Shown: positions 35,566-44,600 of the stretch, in pieces
Numbering within the stretch: the first letter of the stretch is position 1
How the letters are laid out: each line of letters opens with the position of its first letter
Assembly: GCA_025201765.1 (NCBI GenBank)
Contig: MU623448.1
Span: 1 to 64,000 of the forward strand
Direction of reading: 5' to 3'
From: Daldinia sp. FL1419
Taxonomy: Eukaryota > Ascomycota > Sordariomycetes > Xylariales > Hypoxylaceae
DNA: 64,000 bases
The notes under the pieces: model-generated
The model's input: the letters and a program-made list of their open reading frames with translations, nothing else
The model's database searches: none
Told to the model about the DNA's origin: nothing
Translations under genes and position numbers: made by a program

Positions 35566-36114
35566 TCACTCGCTTGAAGGACTGCCGAATTGACAGTTGT
35601 CAGTGGTTCGGGCCATAAGATGATTCATGGCCTCGGAGTGGCTGATCTGACATTTACAAGCCGGGTTCTTGCGCTTCTGCACAAACGCTTTCTCGTTCTT
35701 GTGCTTGCACTCCTTAATGGGGATCTCCTCCTCGTCATCCTCTTCGTTAGTATCCGCGCAGCCATAGATGGAGTCATCATCATCGTCTGTAGTCTCCTTA
35801 GGTCCCGCGTAACTGGAAGAATCTTCGTCATCAGATTCTGAAAGGACTAGTGCCTTCTTCTCCTGCTTATCTTTGGTGGAAACTGGTGACTTTCCCTTGC
35901 TTCGGTCTTTCTGGGAAGCGGTTGGTGCCGACTTTGGTTTTGCGGGAGTATGACTTTCTCGACATTCGTGTCGAGCCGGGGTCTTTGCGACACCATCATC
36001 ATCATCATCATCATCGATATAGATGGGATCATCTCGAGTTCCCTCTTGGTCCAGGCAGATTGGGTTCTCGCGAGTCCCCTTCTTGATACTTCCAGTAGTC
36101 TTTGAGTTAACCAT
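35566..36114 (-). CDS. Unrecognised acidic protein with tandem SIM-like motifs
   Basis: Intronless, 182 residues from the ATG at 36114; an upstream in-frame ATG at 36159 would add 15 hydrophobic residues without support. The N-terminus holds a degenerate tandem pair, GTRENPICLD and GTRDDPIYID, the second followed by seven Asp. Hydrophobic cores flanked by acid are typical of SUMO-interacting motifs. The rest is Ser/Asp/Glu- and Lys-rich and disordered. Near the C-terminus, NPACKCQISHSEAMNHLM contains two Cys and two His that could bind metal. I recognise no family; a small SUMO-dependent nuclear protein is a guess. It may be lineage-specific. Confidence 0.55.
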   Translation of the reverse strand: MVNSKTTGSIKKGTRENPICLDQEGTRDDPIYIDDDDDDDGVAKTPARHECRESHTPAKPKSAPTASQKDRSKGKSPVSTKDKQEKKALVLSESDDEDSSSYAGPKETTDDDDDSIYGCADTNEEDDEEEIPIKECKHKNEKAFVQKRKNPACKCQISHSEAMNHLMARTTDNCQFGSPSSE

Positions 36115-36903
36115 CGTAGTGAGAGTGTACGGTCTAGCTATATAGAGCACTGGTAGCAATGGATATATAATCGGGTGTTGAATGATTCTCGTAAACGAGT
36201 GGGATTCAATAGTTCTTCTCGTGCAGATGGAAATTCTTGAAAGGTCTGTTTTTCGTTCGTATGGATTGCGAAGTGAAGAAGGATGAAAATGGATGATATA
36301 TTTATATTTATTAAAAGTCTCTAGACTACCTAATCATAGAATATAGATGAGTGATTCACTACCGTAACGGTACCGATTTATTATGGACATATAACATAGC
36401 AATCATCCAGTGACGAGGGTCAACTTGAGTCCAGTTAGTAATAAAGTCACTGCCGTCTATCAGAGGTGCGTACCCACCTAGTAAGATACTCGAGTCACTA
36501 CCTCCTATATATGGAAAATGTCCAAGGGGGTCACAGATTGAACAGACATGTTGGTGGTGTTAACAGATGCTGAGTGATGGATTGTATTTGCACGAGCTAC
36601 TTAAGGGGAGACTCAGTATTTTTCTGGCTAATCATTCGAAAATAGGGTAAATATATCTACCTTCTATATATATAGGTACCTATATATACGCCTGCGTAAT
36701 AAGCTTGAATGAACTAAAGCAGATATTCGTAACATATATTTCGAACCGCAAGCGCTTGTAAGCGATGCTCGAAACAATTCGTTTGCAGTTTGTAGGTAGG
36801 TACTTAAATATACGAGTAAGACGTACTGTATTAAAGGAGAGAGTACCTAGTCAATTGAAATATAAAATATGCAAAAAAAAAAAGCAAAAAGCTCAGTCGC
36901 CAT

Positions 36904-37010
36904 AAACCCCTGAGGGGGTCGAACAGGCAACCTACGAAAACCCCACCACCGAAGTGCAGAGATTTTACTGACCTTTTCTTGACGCCTTACGACTAAGCCA
37001 ACGGGGGCTT
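36904..37010 (-). tRNA. tRNA-like sequence, probable pseudogene or tRNA-derived element
   Basis: On the minus strand, GTTGGCTTAGTCGTAAGGCGTC closely resembles the A-box/D-arm of Ser/Leu tRNAs, and TGTTCGACCCC resembles the B box. The ends AAGCCCC and GGGGTTT can pair as an acceptor-like stem. Immediately downstream are T-runs (TTTTT, then eleven T) suited to RNA polymerase III termination. However, the expected T-stem does not pair and the anticodon arm cannot be assigned, so the isotype is unknown. Confidence 0.35.
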
Positions 37011-37219
37011 GCCGAATTCGGGCGCCGTACTCCAGCCGAAAGAATGTTCTGTTGCTACGGTATATAAGGTTTGGGACGGTAGGTGCGAGGTTTGGAAGGT
37101 GCGAGGTACTGTACTGGGTTAGGTACTTAGGTACCTAGGGTGAGTACCTACTTACGCTCCCCCCTTTTTATTGATTAGTAATCTTATATTACGTAATATT
37201 TCTCAGATAATCATCTGCG

Positions 37220-37264
37220 CTCTCTCTCTCTCTCTTTCTATCTCTCTCTCTTTCTATCTCTCCC
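37220..37264. repeat. CT microsatellite with TTTCTAT interruptions
   Basis: CTCTCTCTCT tracts alternate with TTTCTAT about every 18 bases, a compound pyrimidine repeat. Confidence 0.8.
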
Positions 37265-38377
37265 TGCCGGATGATATTATCATTCTCGCCAACACGGGTT
37301 TACTCAAAGATATCATATATCTACTGGCGATTTATTTGTTTGAGCTTTGGCTCACCGTGAGTACCTAGAATAGACCCCTAAGAGTATTACTTCAGGCACC
37401 CAGGTCCGAGGTATCGATATATCCGAGCTCTACTTAGCACACTTTCCTTCTAATAAGATTATTTTACGATTAAATGACAATCACAGAAAATAATTATATG
37501 CACAGGTTATTTTATTCCTATTCTGGTCCTTGGGCATTAATCGATTAGGGTTAGTAGTGTTGGTCTACCTAGGATTATGGATGGTAACTACAAGTCTTCT
37601 ATATTTCTGTGTTATCGAAGCAGGAGTGTTTCCACCAATAATTGTGATGTGACCATTATCCTAGGCGTAGCTTACCCACAGGGAATAGAAATAGAGCCTA
37701 AGAAATATCTAGGTATCTAATCTACATAGGTATATATCAGTGAAAAGGCGTCCTTGAGTAATATCGGTTTGGTTAAAATCCGTTGGCCAGGTATTGAAGG
37801 CTTCGGGGGGAATGACATAGGTAAAGTCTATGATGAATTTATTATCAGCTTTGTTTGCTGGACTCTGAATTTTAAGACACGAGTAAGCTTTAGAGCACGC
37901 GACCAGAGGGAATTGATTACTGTCAACTGTGACTATCTAAAGTACATGAAGAAAAGTGCAGCATGTGCAGCATATACAGGAGGGATATGCCAGAGAACAA
38001 CGGCAACTATCTGAAAAAAACAAAAACAACAACGACATAAGCCGTGCCTAGAAAAAGAAGCCAAAGCTTCACATTAAGTACCTAGGTAATTATCCCCTTA
38101 TATAGGCAACAATTTAGTTCGGCAGTATCGGCGACATAGCTAGTAAGAAAGAGAAGTGAGCTTCATAAAGCTCAATAAAAAGGCAAATGCAACTAGAACA
38201 ATGCCGTAACTCCATCCTGATGCACCAAGACCAGATGCAGTATGCAGTATGACAATTAACAACCTGTGGACCAGCCGGCGACGCCAATTCATTATCGTGT
38301 CTCGTCGCAAACCAAACACCCTCAAAAAAATAAAAATCATTTCCTCATTGCAATTCCCTCGGTGCTGGTGCGTGAAC

Positions 38378-40054
38378 TCATCCCGATGCTGCAGGACGTT
38401 CGTCCGAGACGTTCTTGGTGCCCTTTCGTCGACCAGACGTCTTGGCTTTCTTGCAAGAACAGCAAACATGTCCATCAGGGGGATCCTCCCCCTGGCTTAG
38501 GGACGAGCGGCGTCGCTTCTTCTTAGCTGGGCCTGCCTGAGATGGTCCCGCTTGAGCTTCGGGTTGGACAGGTTGGTTCCCTCGGGGGGGTTTGATGCCG
38601 GTGCCTTGGACACAGGACTTAATAGATTCAAATGCCTTCGACACAAAACCCGGGATGGCGTCTCCGATTTCTTGCGCAGTACCGCTACGATAGTAGTGGC
38701 TCTGGAACGCAGCCTTCGGCTCGGGAGGGTTGCCGTGGGCCTGTAGAGGGGTGTGCGTGTTCTCAGGTTCGGTCGATCCACGTGCGTACGTCGACTGTGT
38801 GTATGCCGACTGTGTGTAGGACATTGGTTCGGAAGTGTTTCCACGAGTCTGGAGAGGGGTGTACATATCCTCAGGCTCGGTCGACACAGGCGCCAGCGTC
38901 GACTGTGTATAGGGCATTGATTCGGAAGTGTTTCCATGATTCTGGAGAGGGGTATACATATTCTTAGGTTCGGTCGGTACCGGCACGTATGTCGACTGTG
39001 TGTATGTCGAATGCGCGTATGGTATTTGCTCAGGCTCGGCCGATAAGGGAGCAAATGTAGATTGTGTATAGGACATTTGCTCGGGATGGAACGCCGATGC
39101 CGGTCCCACATAGGAGGCTGGAGCGGCATATTGATTTGCGTAGAAAGCCTGGTCCGGGTAATGCATAGCATTCTGATCGGTGGCCAACATTGAGTTAGAC
39201 ACCATATCGGCATGGTGGTAGTTGGACACCATGTTGGTAGGGTGGTAATTAGACGCCATGTCGGCGGGGTGGTGGTTAGACGCCGCGTCGGCAGGGTGGT
39301 AGGGCATGTTCTGTGGCATTGATCCAATACCGTAATCCAATTGGGGGTCTTGAGCCATATCAGGATAGGCTGCTTGATCCTGGAAGTCTAAATCCAGAAA
39401 CTCCAGTAGTTCCATGTCGAACATTGGCTCCTCTTGAGGTGCAGATTCTGTGTTGGAAACCCACGGCTGGTCAGCCAAGAGAGGAGCTGTATGGTTATTA
39501 GCTAGTCTGGATGGTGATGTGGTGCAATAATCAGGTAACTTACCCATGGCATCAACATCTTCAATAAGTCCCAGCTGGTTTTGTGATTCAGGCAGCGGCA
39601 ACAAGGCACGATCCTTGTTTTCCTGCTCCACCTGTTCCCAAGTCATAGAAAGAAGACTTGGATCAATACAAGGTCCTGGCTCCTGGCTTGCTGCACTCCA
39701 TCCCGGTATCGGTTTCTGAGCAGGAGCTTCAGACTCGGGGTTTGAGTCCGTACCGAAGAACTTATCATGGTATCGCTCGTAGTCTGACCTGGAAGCCACG
39801 CGGTTACGACTAGAGTGTCTAGCAGCACGATTGTCCCGTCTGACCTTGTGAGTCTCCTTAGCGTAGAATCTATTGACCCAGTACGGAGCATAGCTGTCAA
39901 CATCTAGAGGCGGGTACACTGAATTAACGGCAGTATCCCGTCTTGGGACGGAGATGGATTGCATGCTTTCCATCAGAACGTCAGATGCTCCAGCATTGGA
40001 ACGAAGATCATGTCTATTGCCGGTCGGCTCCTTAGGCTGACCAAATGATGCCAT
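38378..40054 (-). CDS. Unrecognised repeat-rich protein with acidic and basic tails
   Basis: Intronless, 558 residues from MASFGQPKEP (40054); an upstream in-frame ATG at 40099 is less likely. I recognise no family. About residues 200-225 contain the acidic-hydrophobic cluster MFDMELLEFLDLDFQD, which resembles an activation domain. Then come four 9-residue repeats around HPADMASNY (DNA 39,200-39,302, unit 27 bp) and three to four repeats of about 31-36 residues containing YTQST, STEPE and TPLQ (DNA 38,740-39,070). The C-terminus has the basic KKKRRRS, a likely nuclear localisation signal, and a CCSCKKAK cluster. A disordered nuclear regulator is the best guess. The repeats suggest rapid length change. 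Confidence 0.6.
   Translation of the reverse strand: MASFGQPKEPTGNRHDLRSNAGASDVLMESMQSISVPRRDTAVNSVYPPLDVDSYAPYWVNRFYAKETHKVRRDNRAARHSSRNRVASRSDYERYHDKFFGTDSNPESEAPAQKPIPGWSAASQEPGPCIDPSLLSMTWEQVEQENKDRALLPLPESQNQLGLIEDVDAMGKLPDYCTTSPSRLANNHTAPLLADQPWVSNTESAPQEEPMFDMELLEFLDLDFQDQAAYPDMAQDPQLDYGIGSMPQNMPYHPADAASNHHPADMASNYHPTNMVSNYHHADMVSNSMLATDQNAMHYPDQAFYANQYAAPASYVGPASAFHPEQMSYTQSTFAPLSAEPEQIPYAHSTYTQSTYVPVPTEPKNMYTPLQNHGNTSESMPYTQSTLAPVSTEPEDMYTPLQTRGNTSEPMSYTQSAYTQSTYARGSTEPENTHTPLQAHGNPPEPKAAFQSHYYRSGTAQEIGDAIPGFVSKAFESIKSCVQGTGIKPPRGNQPVQPEAQAGPSQAGPAKKKRRRSSLSQGEDPPDGHVCCSCKKAKTSGRRKGTKNVSDERPAASG
38740..39302. repeat. Two coding minisatellites
   Basis: Segment 38,740-39,070 holds about three units of 93-108 bp starting CTGGAGAGGGGT and containing GTCGACTGTGT and TTCGGAAGTGTTTCC. 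Segment 39,200-39,302 holds four 27-bp units around ACGCCATGTCGGC-GGGTGGTGGTTAG. Both keep the reading frame of the protein on the minus strand. Confidence 0.75.
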
Positions 40055-41610
40055 ATTCCCTACTTTGGTGCTTAGGGTTTGGGGTTTGGGGTTTTGCAAG
40101 GTATTGAAAGGGATTATTTGAATAGGGACACGTGGGTAATGAAGCTCTGTGAAGATTAGAGCAAAATATTAGACGTTGTTGCTAATATAGAATAAAGAGT
40201 GATCAAGTTTTGCGAAAGCAAAACGTGAGGAAAACAAATACAATGAGGCTTCAGAGAATCACTTACCTTGATTCCACGATCGCGGGAACTGTTCACGTGT
40301 TGTGGTATAGTAGAGCTGTAGGGTGATGCAAGTTCCCAAGGTTGAATATGAAAGTTGAAACCCAAGGAAGTAGATGGAAGATAGCTGCAATGGAATTGAG
40401 CTTCGAGTTTGTGCAGGAAGTAAAGGGTTAGTTAGTATGGAAAAGAGTTGAAAAGAAGATGACTTTTTACCCCGAGTCTGGAAACAAAAATAAATAGGAA
40501 ACTTGTTGACTCAAGGTACCAGAAAGGGACGCGTTGTGATTGTGTATGAGGGAAGGTGTGGAAGGTGCAAAGTGCAAGGTGCAAGGTGCAAGGTGTAAGG
40601 TGTAAAAGGTGTAAAAGGTGTAAGGTACAGTATCTCTCAATGTTTGTGTATGCCCTCGAGGCATCAACTCCTGTAGTTAGTGCCGTTGCTGAAGTAGTAC
40701 ATCACCTGTCCACGCTAATACCACCTGGAAACCATCCAACCAGTGATTATCATAAACAATAACCCGGAGAGCTACTTAGGTAGGTAACTTAGAAAAGTTC
40801 ATGGATCTCTGACTCAAAGGTTGATGGTGAAATATCACACGTAACTTGAAAGAATTCCGCGCGACCATCCGGGTAGGTTATAGGTAGAGAAGTGTTGAGG
40901 GAAGGTGCATTTTTAGTATCACGTCCTAAAGATATCTGAAAAATATCACCTTGTTTGCCAAAAGTTGCCAAGGTACGTATCGATTTAGCTAGTCACTTGT
41001 ATTGCTTTGATATCTGCCCAAGGCAGGTACATAGATAGGGGTACATAGATAGGAGTACATAGATAGGAGGTCATATCGCACCATGCTGCCAGTGAACCAT
41101 GCTGCCAATGGCAGCCTTTGGGTCCCTAGCGCGGTAAGCTAGCAAACCTCTACCAGATTACACACCTCAGGTCTTCTAGACATCTGCCATAAATGTGCCA
41201 TCCTGTCATCAAGCAGCAGTTGAGGTAATCTGACCTATACCTATACCTACCTGACCTACTACCTGACCTACCACCTACCCAGATGTCTCTCTCCTTATTG
41301 GATCTTACTACCTAATCGACCTCCCGAGAATAAATCCCCCCCTCCCCCCCAAGTGAGCAGGAAAAGAATATACTCGAGGTTCAATTGAAGTTTAACTGAT
41401 ATAAACAGACTAATCACACTCCCAGAATATTCAAAGACAATGCTTCGAGTCAGGATTTGGCTACTATTAATCCCTGTTTTAGGAGTCGTATACCTACAAA
41501 TGCAATCTTCCCAGCACCGAACTAGTACTACATACCCCTTTTCCGTCACGACGCTCTTAACCAAATGCTAAAGCCCATAATACAAATACAAACATCATAA
41601 TCTCCGTCGT
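40055..41610. other. 1.6-kb spacer with minisatellites
   Basis: Lies between the promoter of the repeat-rich protein and the 3' end of the NLR gene. It contains a GGTGCAA/GGTGTAAAA minisatellite (40551-40628), three 14-15 bp units GTACATAGATAGG (41027-41071), a duplicated ACCATGCTGCCA (41,080-41,108), and a CCTACCTGACCTA-rich tract near 41,235-41,280. No gene was seen. Confidence 0.5.
40551..40628. repeat. GGTG-CAA/TAA minisatellite
   Basis: About nine imperfect units of 7-9 bp (AAGGTGCAAGGTGCAAGGTG, then GTAAAAGG variants) in tandem. No coding role was seen. Confidence 0.8.
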
Positions 41611-44600
41611 TTACCTCCTACTGAAGATTCCGTTTCCCATGATCTTCGTCTTGTTGAGCGTGTTCTTCATTCCGTTTCCAAAGAAAGATGACCTCTGCGG
41701 CTTGAGCTGCGGGCGACCCTGCTCCCAATCGGAGCCGTCGTATGCGTTGCCACCGTACTGTTGGTTTTGTGCGTTCCCATAATGCCCTTGATATTGCTGC
41801 CAGTCTTGTGGCTGGTAGGCCTGGCCTTGATATGCTTGAACTGTACCACCTGAGCTATAAGATTGCTGTGGTGCCGACCCTTGGTGCGATTGGCTATGGG
41901 CGTCTGGGTTGTACGCAGCCCAGGCGGGCTGCTGGGTTGGATACTGCGTGGTTGCCGGTTGGGGCTGGGCTGTATCGTGATGATTTGTGTTGTTATATAC
42001 GGTGGGCTGATATTGAGCTGGATTCTGATACTGCATTGTCATTTGAGCAGATTGGCTTTGCGTATACATATGATTGTGTTGGTAGGATACGGATGATTCG
42101 GATTGTATGGTCTGACTCTGTGGGTTCTGATATGGGTGTATTTCATGAGGTTGTTGGAAAGCTACGGCTTGATCAGGCTGGTACGCACTGATGGTTTGGT
42201 TATACGCCTTAGTCTCTAGAGACACTTGGGCGTGACTTGATGAAGACTGAGATGGAACTGAGGAGTGTGTTTGGCTATATATCGCTTGGCCATCATAGGG
42301 AGCAGCTGGTGCTGGCTTCCTTTTGACATATTCGTGGTTAGGAAGTTCGATTGGTAACGGTTCTGGCACAATTAGATCTAAGGCCGTCTGTTGGGGCTCC
42401 TGTTTAACTTCCATATGGTGAGTGATGTCCTGCTCGGTTTGACTTCTGGGATGGTAAGCTTGTTCGTCCGCCTGCTGACTGGGTTGATATACGGGTTGCT
42501 CGGGCTCAGCAGGGGTCGTTTCCTGGGTGTTCGTAAACTCGTTCCATAGGGCCGCTTGATTGGCTATAGCGGATTTGAGCCGTTCAGATATCTGGTCAAA
42601 CGGAGACTGTTCGTCTAAGGTATCCGCGTCCTGGCTATCGTGCTCAGTTGTATGGTCATCATCGGGCAGTGGCGCTTCATTGGAATTATCCGCAACGTCG
42701 TCGGTCGGCGGTTGGGGTGACTCGATATTTCTCGGTGTTTCTTGGGGCTCGTCATAGCTGAGTTCTTGCTCCTTATTGAATGCGCCTCGTACAACGCCAG
42801 TAACTGAATTATTACCAGAGTCCATAGCATTTTTGAGAGCTCCTAGCAATACCGAGACGTGATCGACAAGAACTTTCAAGCATTCGTTATTCTCATTCTC
42901 CAATGCCATCTGCAAGGCATTGTCGCCGTTCTGGTTCGATTGCATGATATCAGCCCCTCTATTTATCAAGAACGAAACAGCCTCTTGGTCGCCTCGGGAT
43001 GCGGCCGCAATAAGAGCTGTGTCCCCGTCTTCATCCGGTAAATTTATGTCGGCACCTGCATCGAGCAAAAGCTGGAGCGATGACAACGGCATGTAGGCAG
43101 CTGCTAAGCTAAGCGGCGTAGACTCGCAACCACCGCTACCATGTACGTCCAAATGCGCCTTCGCCTTGACTAAAAGCTCAAGAATATCTTCTTCAGCTCT
43201 GAGAGCGGCGGCGATGATTGGCGGCGCATCGCGACCTCCCCCAAGATTAGGATCCGCATTATGCTCGAGAAGTAGAGAGACGATATCCGTCTTGCCTGCT
43301 TCACACGCGCCTTGAATCGCGGTGCCCGACTCGAAATATGTACTGGTAGTGAAGGCGTTCACATCAGCGCCACGCTTCAGCAGTTCTACGACAACGTCAT
43401 AGTGGCCTTCGGTAGCAGCCGTCTGGAGGGCCCATCCTTCCGGCGCATTGACGTTGGCACCGGCGTCAAGAAGCATTTGGATAATATTCATCGTGCCGTC
43501 ATAAGCAGCAGCGGTAAGGGCATTCCCATATCTTAGCACCTGTTAGTAGTTTGGCCTTCGCAGTGTGTATAATCGATTACTTACTCGTCACCCGTAGCAT
43601 TAGGATCTGCTTTAAATTCTTCGAGGAGCAATTTGACAGTAGACTCTTTTTCCCTGTCCGTGGCGTCGTATAGAGAATTGTTGAGCGTATCTTGGTTAAT
43701 CCTACCACCTGAGTATTTCCAGAATACGTCGAGGAGTTTATCCTGTTGCTCCGTGCCCGTGGCCGCTTGGTAAAACGCATCGTCAACCGCGAGTCCTTCG
43801 CACTTTTCCAAGATGATAATAACAATATCCCAATTTCCTTCGTCAACAGCCGAACCGAGAGCAAGCTGGAAGTATTCTTGAGTGTGTTCGTACTCGAGCA
43901 TCCTATTGAAAACTTCAAGACGGCCGGCCTCAGCTGCTTTGACAAACGCCTTGCTGTATTCCTCACGTGGTAACTTATCTGCGTATTTCTCAATTAGATA
44001 TTCGAACATTGAGAAGTCAGATAGTAACGCTGCCAGCGCTAGAGGCGCGTCGATATCCGCTCGGTCGACCGTTAATGAGACGTTGCGCTCGATAAGGAGT
44101 TCCACACAGGCTCGATTACCCGAGGAGATGGCAGCATTCACTACCGGGCCAATATCATTAGACATCGCGTTAGGATTAGCACCTCTCAAAAGTAGTTTCT
44201 TCATGACCTCGACATGACCACTGAAAGCGGCCATGTGTAGGGGTGTCTGTTCCTGGATCTCGTCTCCATCATCAATCACGGCGCCTCTATTTAGGAGCTC
44301 TTCGACGATTTTAGGGCGTCCGAAGTAAGCCGCAAAATGTAACTGGACACGAAATTAGTGAATCCATCAGAAAAAGCTGGCCTATACTAACTGGAGAGTT
44401 AACCAGGGAATCCCGGATCTTAATTTGATCTTCGTAACCGTTCCGGATCAGTGCTGCAACAAGTTCTCTGAAGCCGACAGAAGCAGCAATATCTATATCC
44501 TCAAAGATTAGCAAACTTCATCTCCGACGAGAGGTAACCAAACACGTACGCAATCCGGTCAGCGTCTTGTAATCGAATCCATCGAAAGTGTTGGTCATGC

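Larger units (their letters stand above)
36115..38377. other. 2.3-kb spacer with tRNA-like element and microsatellite
   Basis: Contains the tRNA-like sequence at 36904-37010, TAGGTACTTAGGTACCTAGG at 37,121-37,140 and a CT-rich microsatellite at 37220-37264. A 111-codon frame (38475-38140, -) ends in a hydrophobic stretch but overlaps the next gene in another frame. No convincing protein gene was seen. Confidence 0.45.

Noticed and set aside
38140..38475. 111-codon frame ending in a hydrophobic helix
   Set aside because: Overlaps the end of the repeat-rich gene in another frame, has no homology I recognise and no splice sites to connect it.
38497..39327. 276-codon Thr/Pro/Arg-rich frame
   Set aside because: Out-of-frame reading of the minisatellites in the 38378-40054 gene; periodicity alone keeps it open.
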